Part shown: positions 52,963 through 61,895 of the stretch, one piece after another
Numbering within the stretch: the first letter of the stretch is position 1
Layout: every line of letters begins with the position of its first letter
Origin: Methanobrevibacter ruminantium
GTDB taxonomy: Archaea > Methanobacteriota > Methanobacteria > Methanobacteriales > Methanobacteriaceae
Length of the DNA stretch: 64,000 nt
Assembly: GCF_016294135.1 (NCBI RefSeq)
Contig: NZ_JAEDCO010000004.1
Location: 1 to 64,000, forward strand
Reading direction: 5' to 3'
The notes under the pieces: model-generated
The model's database searches: none
The model's input: the letters and a program-made list of their open reading frames with translations, nothing else
Told to the model about the DNA's origin: nothing
Made by a program: the position numbers and the translations under genes

Positions 52963-53713
52963 TAAACTTAGATTAGAAATTTTTTCTTTTACTTTTTTTA
53001 TTTTTTTTATTTTTTTTATGCATTCAATCATATCTTGATTTTTTATTTTTTTATTTTTTTCTTTCTACTATTTTTCTATTTTTTCTATTTTTTGATTTCT
53101 TAAGTTTAAATCAATTTTATTTCTAAAGTTATTTCTAATATCTGTTTTCATTAATTTTATTTTTTGCAAATTGATATTGTTTTTATTTGTCCGAATCAAT
53201 TTTCTTAATTAATTGTTATTTTTCATTAGAGATATATGTATGGTTTAATATTTTTAACAATATTTTTTGATGTGATGTAATTTAATTATATTTAGCTTAA
53301 ATTTTTAGGCTATGTGAAGATTTTTTTATTAAAATTTTGATAGTAATTAAAAACTTTTATATACTTTCAACAACATATGTATATATAGTGATATATTTAC
53401 TATATTTTTGACATACTTTTAAAATATTTTACTTATGGGGTTGTCTAAAATTTTAGTAATTTTTTCATTTTTGTATAAAAATTTTCCATAAAAATAATGT
53501 TTGTATATTTTTAATAAAATATTTATTAAATATATGCTATTTATGATTACATTACCATATAAAAAATCCTCATATGTTTTCTAAGGGAAATTTTTATGAA
53601 AATTTCAGTACTTTAAATAATTAAGTATTATTGATTAATTAATCTTTAATTATTTAATGTTTTAGTTTAATTAATTCCCATGTTAATTAAAAACTATGTA
53701 AAGGAGGTTTAAT
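52963..53713 (+). promoter_or_regulatory. 751-base gene-free spacer with the top6BA promoter and leader
   Basis: The first 150 bases after the KH gene are T-rich and probably end its transcript. I see no gene or known RNA. AACTTTTATATACTTTC near 53350-53366 is a good TATA candidate, giving a leader of about 320 bases. The leader holds a perfect hairpin GAAATTTT/AAAATTTC (53587-53594/53599-53606). An imperfect one, AGTTTAATTAA facing TTAATTAAAAACT (about 53664-53695), ends only a few bases before the AAGGAGG site at 53701, so folding could affect translation of top6B. Confidence 0.45.
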
Positions 53714-55492
53714 TTGTCTCAACAAGCGCAAGAACTCTTTGAGAATTTTGACCAATTAACTCCATCAGAGTTCTTTAGAAAAAATAAACAGATGTTAGGA
53801 TTTTCTGGCAAAATCAGATCTTTAACCATTGTTTTTCACGAATTGATTACAAACAGTTTTGACGCTGCTGAAGAAGCAGGGATTTTGCCTGAAATTAGAA
53901 TTGATTTGAAGCAACTCGGAAAAGAGCATTATCTTTTAAGACATTCAGATAATGGTCCAGGTATTCCTGAGGAATTTGTAACTCAAGTATACTGTCAGAT
54001 GTTTGCAGGTTCCAAATTTAGAAACATCCAATCAAGAGGACAACAAGGTTTAGGTTGTAGTGGTTGTGTACTTTTATCCCAGATGACTACTGGTGAGTCC
54101 ACTCATGTAATTTCCGGATGGAACGAGGATGGTGAGCTCAAAGGAGTTAAAATGGAATTTAAGATGGATGTAAAAAACAACGTTGGAGATATCATTAAAA
54201 CTGAACATTTCACTCCAGAAAGCACTGGTGTTTGTATCCAACTTCATTTTAAAGAGGTGTCCTATTCATTAGCAGAACAAGGTGCATTTGAGTACATTCG
54301 TAGAACCATGATTGCTAACCCTCATGCAAAAATTACATTTAGGGATCCTAAAGGTCATAAATACATCTTTAAAAGAGCAGCAGAAATTGTTCCAGTCTTA
54401 CCTAAAGAAGTATTGCCTCACCCTAAAGGTGTTACTGCAGATGACATTACTCACATTGCAAAAACCACTGATAAGAGAAACTTCAAAAGCATGTTAACTA
54501 CCAATTTATCAAGAATGTCCTCCAAGAAGATCAAAGAGCTTCAGGACATCACTGGTATTGACATGAAAAAACGTCCAAAAAGCATGACTTGGGCTGAAGC
54601 AGAAGCTATTGTAGAAGCATTTGGAAAAATGAAATTCATGGCACCTCCTACTTCTGGTCTTATTCCTATTGGTGAAGAGCAAATCGAAAAAGGTATGAAA
54701 TTAATATTGAAACCTGAATTCATCACTACAATTACAAGAGCTCCTGTTACCTATAAAGGTGGTGTAGCATTCATTGTAGAAGCGGGTATTGCTTATGGTG
54801 GAGATGCTGGTAGAATTGTAAATGAACAAAGAAAATCTGAAATCTTAAGATTTGCAAACAGAGTCCCATTGACTTTTGATGCAGGAAGCTGTGCTATTAC
54901 AGAAGCATTGAAATCTATTGATTGGAGAAGATATGGTCTCAGAGACTTGGATAACACTCCACTCACCTTGTTTGTAAACATTATTTCCACTCAAGTTCCT
55001 TACTTATCCACTGGTAAGCAAAGTATTGCACCGGAACCTGAGATTGTTCATGAGATTAGACAAGCTACCATGAAAATAGCAAGAAAACTTCAAAGGCATA
55101 TCAGATCCAAAAAAGCGGAAAAGGAAAAAGCTATGAGATCTAAAATATTTGAAGACTATGTTCCTGTTATCATTGAAGAGGCAGCATCACTTGCTGAAAC
55201 TGGTGTTCCAGATTATAAACCAGTTCTTGCTAAAGTTACAAGAAGAGCATTAGCAGAATTGATGGGTGAAAAGGTTGAAGAAGAGATAGAAGAGGAAGAC
55301 TACGTAGATTCATTACTTGAAGAGCTTGATGAATTCGGTCATGTTGTAGACAAGGAACATTCAAGCCGTAAGGACAGAGTTCAAGAATCTGATTTAGATG
55401 AAGCATTATTGGACGATGAGAAACTTAAAAAGAAAAAATCTAAAAAAACTGGACAGTCTACATTGTTTGACTCAGAAGACCAGGAGGAATGA
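53714..55492 (+). CDS. top6B: DNA topoisomerase VI subunit B
   Basis: Top6B is the ATPase subunit of the archaeal type IIB topoisomerase that relaxes and decatenates DNA. The 592-residue protein has GHKL motifs: FHELITNSFDAAEEAG near residue 40, HSDNGPGIPEEF near 77 and SRGQQGLGCSGCVL near 110. A helix-two-turn-helix region and a transducer domain with the switch lysine in YLSTGKQSI near 435 follow. The C-terminus is charged and low-complexity (DDEKLKKKKSKKTG). Translation begins at TTG after AAGGAGGTT. top6A starts four bases after its stop, with the ribosome binding site inside the end of top6B. Confidence 0.97.
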   Translation: MSQQAQELFENFDQLTPSEFFRKNKQMLGFSGKIRSLTIVFHELITNSFDAAEEAGILPEIRIDLKQLGKEHYLLRHSDNGPGIPEEFVTQVYCQMFAGSKFRNIQSRGQQGLGCSGCVLLSQMTTGESTHVISGWNEDGELKGVKMEFKMDVKNNVGDIIKTEHFTPESTGVCIQLHFKEVSYSLAEQGAFEYIRRTMIANPHAKITFRDPKGHKYIFKRAAEIVPVLPKEVLPHPKGVTADDITHIAKTTDKRNFKSMLTTNLSRMSSKKIKELQDITGIDMKKRPKSMTWAEAEAIVEAFGKMKFMAPPTSGLIPIGEEQIEKGMKLILKPEFITTITRAPVTYKGGVAFIVEAGIAYGGDAGRIVNEQRKSEILRFANRVPLTFDAGSCAITEALKSIDWRRYGLRDLDNTPLTLFVNIISTQVPYLSTGKQSIAPEPEIVHEIRQATMKIARKLQRHIRSKKAEKEKAMRSKIFEDYVPVIIEEAASLAETGVPDYKPVLAKVTRRALAELMGEKVEEEIEEEDYVDSLLEELDEFGHVVDKEHSSRKDRVQESDLDEALLDDEKLKKKKSKKTGQSTLFDSEDQEE

Positions 55493-55496
55493 TTAG

Positions 55497-56597
55497 ATGG
55501 CTGAAGAAACTACTACTCATAAACATACTCATAAAGAGCAAAGGAGACAATACACTTTCAATAAACTCAAAGCTTTCGGTCAAGAAATCATAGAGGATGT
55601 TGAAAAGGAAAAAGTACCTACCTTAAGAATTCCTTCTAGAGGTACTGGAAACATTGTTTACGACCCAGATAAACGTTATTACATTCTTGGAGACAGATTC
55701 GGTAAAAGATCTCTTGGAAATGTAAAGCAAATCAGAAAATTAGGACAAATGGTTTATGTTGCAAACTTCTGTAAGGATTTGGTATTGAGAGACAAAACTG
55801 CAACTATCAGGGAAATGTATTATATCTCTGAAGGTTGGGGTATTGAATTCAATAACCAACAGGAATCCAACATTGTTGGTGAGGACTTGGAAGTTGCATT
55901 AGGTGCTACTCGTGAAGATTTAGGATTAATGCCTGAGGAAGACGGTGCATCAGTTTATGGAGACATTACCTTGCTTGATGGTGATTTTGAAATCAATGCT
56001 GCAAGAGCAGGTAAATCCGGTTATACCATTTCACCAACCATTGACCAAGTTGAATTGTTGGATTGTGGCGCAGACTTTGTACTTGCAGTGGAAACCATGG
56101 GGATGTTCCATAGGTTAGTTCAAGAGGATGCTCATAACAGATTCAATTGTTTGATTGTAGGTCTTAAAGGTCAAGCAGCTCGTGCAACAAGAAGATTTAT
56201 CAAAAGGGTTAATGAAGAATTAGGCCTTCCTGTATATATCTGTAACGACGGAGACCCTTGGGGATTCCACATTGGACAGGTAATTATATCCGGAAGTGCA
56301 AAGTTAGCTCACGTTAATCATGATTTGGCTACTCCTGATGCTAAGTTCTTAGGAGTAACTGCAAGTGATATCATTGAATATGATCTTCCAACAGACCCAT
56401 TGAAAGATATCGATGTATTGAGATTGAAAGAGCTTTCAAAAGACCCAAGGTATCAAACTGAGTTCTGGCAAACCGAGATTAAGAAAATGCTTAAGATTGG
56501 TAAAAAAGCAGAACAGCAATCTTTCTCCAAATATGGTCTTGAATATGTAGTAGATACATATTTCCCAGAGAAATTAAGACAATTTGGACAATTATAA
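55497..56597 (+). CDS. top6A: DNA topoisomerase VI subunit A
   Basis: Top6A cuts and rejoins DNA; it is the archaeal relative of Spo11. The 366-residue protein has the winged-helix catalytic segment TATIREMYYISEG, with the active tyrosine near residue 108, and the Toprim metal site reading ETMGMFHRLV near 200 and YICNDGDPWGFHIG near 250. A short histidine-rich N-terminus (TTTHKHTHKEQRRQ) is present. The start follows AGGAGGAATGATT overlapping the end of top6B. Very confident. Confidence 0.97.
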   Translation: MAEETTTHKHTHKEQRRQYTFNKLKAFGQEIIEDVEKEKVPTLRIPSRGTGNIVYDPDKRYYILGDRFGKRSLGNVKQIRKLGQMVYVANFCKDLVLRDKTATIREMYYISEGWGIEFNNQQESNIVGEDLEVALGATREDLGLMPEEDGASVYGDITLLDGDFEINAARAGKSGYTISPTIDQVELLDCGADFVLAVETMGMFHRLVQEDAHNRFNCLIVGLKGQAARATRRFIKRVNEELGLPVYICNDGDPWGFHIGQVIISGSAKLAHVNHDLATPDAKFLGVTASDIIEYDLPTDPLKDIDVLRLKELSKDPRYQTEFWQTEIKKMLKIGKKAEQQSFSKYGLEYVVDTYFPEKLRQFGQL

Positions 56598-56629
56598 TAA
56601 ATTAGTTTTTTAATTAATTTATTTTTTCT
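56596..56629 (+). terminator. Terminator after top6A
   Basis: AATAAATTA (56596-56604) pairs with TAATTTATT (56615-56623) around a ten-base loop, beginning within the stop codon and followed by T-rich sequence. All A-T pairs, so strength is doubtful. Confidence 0.45.
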
Positions 56630-56769
56630 TTTTTTATTCTTTTTATTTTCTTTAAATTTCTTTAAATTTCTTTAGATTAACTGTTTTCACTGATTTTTTT
56701 ATTTATTATTGTCATTGTTATTATTGTTTATTTGGATTTTTACTATTTTTTTCAATATTTTCCAAAACC

Positions 56770-56821
56770 TTTATATACTAGAAAGTTCAACATTAGCATT
56801 AGGTATACCTCAATGGGTATA
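56770..56821 (+). promoter_or_regulatory. csoR-like promoter with first copy of the CsoR-type operator
   Basis: TATA box TTTATATA at 56770-56777 is followed at 56802-56821 by GGTATACCTCAATGGGTATA. Its two halves, TATACC and GGTATA, are inverted, and the site lies at the expected transcription start. CsoR-family operators typically read like GTATACCC...GGGTATAC, so self-repression by the adjacent gene is likely. The same element recurs after the gene at 57164-57186. Confidence 0.7.
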
Positions 56822-56856
56822 TTTGGATATTTCAAAAAAAATTTTAAGGTGTTATT

Positions 56857-57129
56857 ATGAAACAATGTATGGATTTAGATAATCTTCACAGAAGAATTAA
56901 TAAAATTATCGGACAGTTAAACGCTATTGATCGTATGATTGAAGAAGATATTCCTTGTGAAAATATTTTAATGCAAGTAAATGCTTCTAAGTCTGCTTTA
57001 CATAAAGTAGGCCATATTATAGTAGAAGGACATCTTGAACATTGTATTAGAAATGCAATTGAAGCAGGTGAAAGTGACGAAGCTATCAATGATGTTGCTA
57101 CTATTTTAGAATATTATTCCAGAATATAA
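56857..57129 (+). CDS. CsoR/RcnR/FrmR family metal-sensing repressor, copper-type residues
   Basis: This family of four-helix regulators leaves DNA on binding Cu(I), Ni/Co, sulfane sulfur or formaldehyde. The 90-residue protein begins MKQCMDLDNLHRRINKIIG. Cys34 (IPCENIL), His59 and Cys63 (VEGHLEHC) have exactly the spacing of the Cu(I) ligands of CsoR (Cys, then His at +25, Cys at +4). Cys4 is an extra N-terminal cysteine. Copper or sulfur species are the likely signal. A matching inverted repeat lies in its promoter and a second copy follows the gene. AAGGTG precedes the ATG. No copper ATPase is adjacent. Confidence 0.85.
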   Translation: MKQCMDLDNLHRRINKIIGQLNAIDRMIEEDIPCENILMQVNASKSALHKVGHIIVEGHLEHCIRNAIEAGESDEAINDVATILEYYSRI

Positions 57130-57143
57130 TGGTTATTAGTACA

Positions 57144-57186
57144 TTATATTTTTTTCAAAAAAAGGTATACCTATAAGGGTATACCT
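57144..57186 (+). promoter_or_regulatory. Second CsoR-type operator, upstream of the 45-residue membrane protein gene
   Basis: GGTATACCTATAAGGGTATACCT at 57164-57186 shares GGTATACCT, four variable bases and GGGTATA with the site at 56802-56821 and is the more perfect palindrome. A TATA-like TTATATTT starts at 57144. It lies 35 bases after the repressor gene and about 95 bases before the small gene at 57281, so that gene is the best candidate target. Confidence 0.7.
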
Positions 57187-57280
57187 ATATCTTAGTTCAA
57201 GTTTATGTTTTTGGTTAAATCAATTATAAAATTTCTTAAAAAAGGTTCATGATTTATTATTTAAAAGTGGAGGGATATAA

Positions 57281-57418
57281 ATGGATATGTTTAAAGGTTT
57301 ATCATGGGTTGTATTAATTTTAGTCTTTTATTTCTTTATCTTTTATCAATTATTTAGAATAATATATCGAAAGTTTAATGAATCAGATTTAGGATCAAAA
57401 ATTCAATTCAAAAATTAG
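57281..57418 (+). CDS. 45-residue single-span membrane protein
   Basis: The peptide starts MDMFKGLSWVVLILVFYFF and continues IFYQLFRIIYRKFNESDLG, with one hydrophobic helix at about residues 7-28 followed by a basic segment and a short polar tail. A very good GTGGAGGGAT ribosome binding site lies eight bases before the ATG, which strongly supports translation. It has no cysteine or histidine, so it is unlikely to bind metal itself. It follows a CsoR-type operator, so it is probably under the same repressor. It could be a regulatory or accessory subunit of a transporter. Function unknown. Confidence 0.65.
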   Translation: MDMFKGLSWVVLILVFYFFIFYQLFRIIYRKFNESDLGSKIQFKN

Positions 57419-57779
<361 letters not shown>

Positions 57780-58320
57780 ATGATTGATTTAGATGAATTA
57801 AGAGTGAAAATTGAGGATTTAACAAAGGATTATAAAGGTTTTAAATTTGAATATATCGACACAAGCACTATTGTGGTTGAGCCATGGACAAGATTAAAAT
57901 GTCAATAGGGTGCCCTAACTACGGTAAAACACTTGTATGTCCACCTTATACTCCAAAAGCAGAGGAATTTATTGGTATGGTAAATTCATATGAAACTGCC
58001 ATTTTATTTGAAATCAGTTTGGCTTCAATTGAAGATGATATTGGAGGAATCTCTAAAATATCAGTTGATATCGAGAATTGCTGTGCTCATTTTGGTTATT
58101 ATAAGGTTTTTGGTATGGGTGCAGGTCCTTGTATGGTTTGCAATTCAAAGAGGAGGAATGTAATTTGAAGAAATGCAAGTATCCCGCTGAGGCCCGTCCA
58201 TCTGGTGAAGCTTGTGGTGTTGACATTCATAAGACTATTGAAAATAATGGCTATGACATTCTAGGAATAGCTGAAGAAAACAATAGTTATTTCTGCTATG
58301 GCATAGTTTTATTAGAATAA
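57780..58320 (+). pseudogene. DUF2284 metal-binding protein gene with two single-base deletions
   Basis: The three reading frames in turn give MIDLDELRVKIEDLTKDY...WTRLKCQ, then GCPNYGKTLVCPPYTPKAEEF...GPCMVCNS, then EEECNLKKCKYPAEARPSG to the end. Together they make a complete, roughly 180-residue DUF2284 protein with its conserved cysteines. One base appears lost near 57905 (before GGGTGCCCT, where a codon for Tyr would restore CQYGCPNYGK). Another is missing near 58151 (in TTCAAAGAGGAGG, where one more A would restore NSKEEECN). The total length plus two bases is a multiple of three. The rest is well preserved, so it is either a very recent pseudogene or two sequencing errors. Confidence 0.82.
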
Positions 58321-58470
58321 AACAAAAGATATCACTTATTTTCTTGTTTTAAGCCATATTTTTTAGATTAAATATTAAATTATATATAGATTAAATAATA
58401 AAAATTAAATTATATATTTATTGAATTTAATGAGTTTATATAAATTTAATTTCATAAAGGAAGTTTAAAA

Positions 58471-59487
58471 ATGAAATCTGTAGCTATTAATGGATTTGGA
58501 ACTATAGGTAAAAGAGTGGCTGATGCTGTAGCTGCTCAAGATGATATGAAAATCATTGGTGTAAGTAAGACCAGGCCAAACTTTGAAGCAAGAACTGCTG
58601 TAGAAGAAAAAGGATATCCTTTATACATTGGAATTCCTGAAAGGGAAGGTCTCTTTAAAGAAGCAGGAATTGAAATAGCAGGTACTGTTGAAGACATGAT
58701 TCAAGAAGCAGACATTGTAGTTGACTGTACTCCTGGAAACATCGGACCTCAAAACCTTGAAATGTATAAAAAAGCAGGTGTAAAAGCTATTTACCAAGGT
58801 GGAGAAGACCATGAATTAACTGGATTATCCTTCAACTCATTTTCTAACTATGATGATTCATATGGTGCAGACTATGCAAGAGTAGTGTCCTGTAACACTA
58901 CCGGTTTAACCCGTACCTTACACACTCTTAATCCATTAGTTGACATTAAAAAAGTTCGTGCTGTAATGGTTAGAAGAGGATCTGACCCTTCTGAAATCAA
59001 AAAAGGCCCTATTAACGCTATTGTTCCTAACCCTCCAAAAGTGCCTTCTCACCATGGTCCTGATGTACAGACTGTAATGAAAGGCATCGACGTTACTACA
59101 ATGGCTTTACTTGTACCTACCACTTTAATGCACCAACACAACCTAATGGTTGAAATTGGCAATGAAGTAACTAATGATGAAGTAATCGATGTACTTGAAA
59201 AACGTTCTAGAGTTATGGTGGTTGAAGCTGCTGCTGGCCTTGACTCAACTGCAGCACTTATGGAATATGCTAAAGATTTAGGAAGAAGCAGAAACGATTT
59301 ATATGAGATTCCAGTATGGAAAGAATCCATTAACATTGTAGGCAATGAATTGTTCTACATGCAAGCAGTACACCAAGAATCTGATGTAGTGCCTGAAAAC
59401 GTAGATGCTATCCGTGCAATGTTGGAAATGGAATCTGACAATGAAAAATCCATTGCTAAAACCAACAAAGCTATGGGAATTTTATAA
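58471..59487 (+). CDS. gap: Archaeal type II glyceraldehyde-3-phosphate dehydrogenase
   Basis: This is the archaeal, mostly NADP-using GAPDH that interconverts 1,3-bisphosphoglycerate and glyceraldehyde 3-phosphate, here chiefly in gluconeogenesis. The 338-residue protein starts VAINGFGTIGKRVADAVA and has DCTPGNIGPQN near residue 90, the active-site VVSCNTTGLTRTL with Cys141, MVRRGSDPSEIKKGPINAI near 170 and TTLMHQHNLMVEIG near 215. Length is typical. AAAGGAAGTT precedes the ATG and a strong terminator follows. Confidence 0.95.
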   Translation: MKSVAINGFGTIGKRVADAVAAQDDMKIIGVSKTRPNFEARTAVEEKGYPLYIGIPEREGLFKEAGIEIAGTVEDMIQEADIVVDCTPGNIGPQNLEMYKKAGVKAIYQGGEDHELTGLSFNSFSNYDDSYGADYARVVSCNTTGLTRTLHTLNPLVDIKKVRAVMVRRGSDPSEIKKGPINAIVPNPPKVPSHHGPDVQTVMKGIDVTTMALLVPTTLMHQHNLMVEIGNEVTNDEVIDVLEKRSRVMVVEAAAGLDSTAALMEYAKDLGRSRNDLYEIPVWKESINIVGNELFYMQAVHQESDVVPENVDAIRAMLEMESDNEKSIAKTNKAMGIL

Positions 59488-59511
59488 ATCAACATAATTT
59501 CAGATATGATT

Positions 59512-59537
59512 AATTAAATAGATTTTTCTATTTAATT
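59512..59537 (+). terminator. Terminator after gap
   Basis: AATTAAATAGA (59512-59522) pairs perfectly with TCTATTTAATT (59527-59537) around a TTTT loop, then T-rich DNA. The unit resembles the 12-base ATTTCTATTTAA words repeated just downstream (59572-59606). Confidence 0.75.
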
Positions 59538-59659
59538 TTCTTACTTTTTTTCTAAATCATAAAATTTTTAATTTCTATTTAATTTGTTTAATTTCTATTT
59601 AATTGGTTTAATTTCATTTTTTTATATTTTATCATTTTTTAATTCGTTGTGGTGTTTTT

Positions 59660-60496
59660 ATGAAAGATAAGGTTATTTTTGGTCCAGCTGGAAAACCAAT
59701 AGAATTCAATGGAAAAGCACATAAGTCTCCGGAATTTTTAGGGCCTTTAGGATTATATGCATTTGAATACCAGTCCACTTATGGTGTTAGAATTGGAGAA
59801 TCCTCTGCACTTAAACTTAGGGAATCTGCAGAAGAGAATGGAGTTTTAATGTCTATGCATTGTCCTTATTATGTGAATGTCTGTTCTAAAGAGGAAGAAA
59901 AAATAGAAAGCACAATAGATAGATTGGCCCAATCTGCTAAAGTCGGAGAATTCATGGGAGCATATAGGCTTGTATTCCATCCCGGATTTTATTCAGGCAG
60001 AAAACCTGAAACCTGTATGGATTTAGCTAAAAAGACTTACACAAGACTCCTTGAAAGATGTGAAGAGGAAGGGATAGAAAACTTTACCTTTGCGCCGGAG
60101 ACAACTGGAAAACGTTCTCAATTAGGAAACATTGATGAAATCATAGAAATGTGTGCCAGTTTTGACCACTTTGAGCCTACAATTGACTTTGCTCATGTTC
60201 ATGCAAGGGGAAGAGGAATCTTAAATAAAAAAGAGGATTATAATTGCATATTTTCAAAACTTGAAGACAATCTGGACATTGATAGATTGCATTGTCATTT
60301 CACTACAATTGAGTATACTGACAAGGGTGAAAAGAAGCACCATACTTTAGCTGAAGATGATGAGTATGGTCCACACATTAAGGATTTGCTTTTGAATCTG
60401 ATTGAAAACGATTGGAAAGCAACAATTATTTGTGAAACTCCATTAATTGACCAAGATGCCTTAAGAATGAAACAGCTTTATGACAGTCTAATTTAG
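59660..60496 (+). CDS. Endonuclease IV-like TIM-barrel protein
   Basis: This 278-residue protein belongs to the AP endonuclease 2 (endonuclease IV) family, which nicks DNA at abasic sites with three zinc ions. The metal-binding positions are recognisable: MSMHCPYYVN near residue 70, RLVFHPGFYSG near 105, FAPETTGKRSQLGN near 147, TIDFAHVHARGRG near 175, LHCHFTTIEYT near 212 and ICETPL near 255. The sequence is shorter and more diverged than E. coli Nfo, as usual in methanogens. GTGGTG precedes the ATG. The AAA ATPase gene follows at 110 bases. Confidence 0.85.
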   Translation: MKDKVIFGPAGKPIEFNGKAHKSPEFLGPLGLYAFEYQSTYGVRIGESSALKLRESAEENGVLMSMHCPYYVNVCSKEEEKIESTIDRLAQSAKVGEFMGAYRLVFHPGFYSGRKPETCMDLAKKTYTRLLERCEEEGIENFTFAPETTGKRSQLGNIDEIIEMCASFDHFEPTIDFAHVHARGRGILNKKEDYNCIFSKLEDNLDIDRLHCHFTTIEYTDKGEKKHHTLAEDDEYGPHIKDLLLNLIENDWKATIICETPLIDQDALRMKQLYDSLI

Positions 60497-60606
60497 ATGA
60501 TCTAACTTAATTACTTTATGAAAATATTTAAATAATGTTAAAAATATATTAAGTAATCTAAACATTCATAAAAAAATTTTAATTATTTTAAACATTTGAT
60601 TTTGAT

Positions 60607-61743
60607 GTGATAAATGTGAAATCTGAAAATAAAAGTTCAAGCAAAAAGAAATCAGAGGTTTCTATTAAAAATAGGGCTAGTTTCAGTGAGATTGAGACTC
60701 AGGTTCTTGTTTTGGAAACTGCAGGTTATCCTTTCAATTTTGGATTATTGGAAGGGCCTAATTTAGAGATATCTGATAAGGTTCTTTTTGAACAGTATGC
60801 TATAGATCAATGGAGTGGCACATCAGTTAGAACAGGTTCCTATCTTTTTGATCAAAAGATCATTCCAGATTTTGCTTTCAAAATCATAACTGCATATCCT
60901 GAAGACTCAGTTATCGGAGAAAACACTTCAATAGAAATTGTCATTCCAGATGTTGAAAAGCATGATTCAATAAAAAGAGTAAAATCCAATGTTTTCTTTG
61001 ATGATGTTGTAGGTCAAGAGAATGCTAAAAAGAAATCAAAACTAATTTACAAGTATCTTCAAGACCCTGAGAAGTTTGGCAATTGGGCTCCTAGGAATGT
61101 TCTGTTCTATGGTCTTCCAGGAACTGGTAAAACCATGCTTGCAAAAGCATTGTCAAATGAATTGAACATCAACTTATTCTTGGTCAAGGCAACCTCATTA
61201 ATTGGAGACCATGTCGGAGATGCAGCAAATAAGATTCATGATTTATATGAGACTGCATTGAAATCAGCCCCATCCTTGATTTTCATTGATGAAATTGATG
61301 CAATTGCATTGCATAGGTCATTCCAATCATTGAGAGGGGATGTTTCTGAAATTGTAAATTCCCTTTTAACTGAAATGGATGGAATAAATCCAAATGATGG
61401 TGTTGTAACAATTGCAGCTACCAATAACCCATCTTCAATTGACTTTGCAATCAGAAGTCGTTTTGAAGAGGAAATCGAATTCAAGCTTCCAAATGATGAT
61501 GAAAGAAGAGAAATTTTTGAGTTGAATCTCAACACTTTCCCAATCGATTATGATTTGGATATTGAGAGATTAGTAAAGCTTTCCAAAAGAATGTCTGGCA
61601 GAGACATTAAGGAAAAAATATTGAAAACAGCTCTTCACAATGCAATTATAAACGATAAAGAAAAAGTAACAATGGATGATATTTATTTTGCATTGGATCT
61701 CAATAAATACAAAAAAGAAGAAATTAAAGGAATGTTTGAATAA
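60607..61743 (+). CDS. AAA-family ATPase with uncharacterised N-domain
   Basis: The 378-residue protein has one AAA module from about residue 130: FDDVVGQENAKKKSKLIYKY, Walker A FYGLPGTGKTMLAK (about 167-180), Walker B SLIFIDEIDAIAL (about 221-233), sensor 1 TIAATNNPSS and arginine finger region DFAIRSRFEEEIEF, ending in a small helical lid. Residues of about 30-125 form an N-domain I do not recognise (VLVLETAGYPFNFGLLEG; DQWSGTSVRTGSYLFD). It is closest in style to archaeal PAN/Cdc48-type unfoldases but lacks their coiled coil and second ATPase ring. GTG start at 60607; a second GTG at 60616 is possible. Confidence 0.8.
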   Translation: MINVKSENKSSSKKKSEVSIKNRASFSEIETQVLVLETAGYPFNFGLLEGPNLEISDKVLFEQYAIDQWSGTSVRTGSYLFDQKIIPDFAFKIITAYPEDSVIGENTSIEIVIPDVEKHDSIKRVKSNVFFDDVVGQENAKKKSKLIYKYLQDPEKFGNWAPRNVLFYGLPGTGKTMLAKALSNELNINLFLVKATSLIGDHVGDAANKIHDLYETALKSAPSLIFIDEIDAIALHRSFQSLRGDVSEIVNSLLTEMDGINPNDGVVTIAATNNPSSIDFAIRSRFEEEIEFKLPNDDERREIFELNLNTFPIDYDLDIERLVKLSKRMSGRDIKEKILKTALHNAIINDKEKVTMDDIYFALDLNKYKKEEIKGMFE

Positions 61744-61895
61744 AAAACATCCTTTCTTTATTTTTTATTAGTTTTTTAAATTTATTTATAAAACTCTTTT
61801 TTTAAGATTTAATTACTATTTTAAGACTTAATCTACTATTTTAATACTTTATATATTTAAGATTTATAAAATTATTTTTTTAAGGTTTTTAAGTT

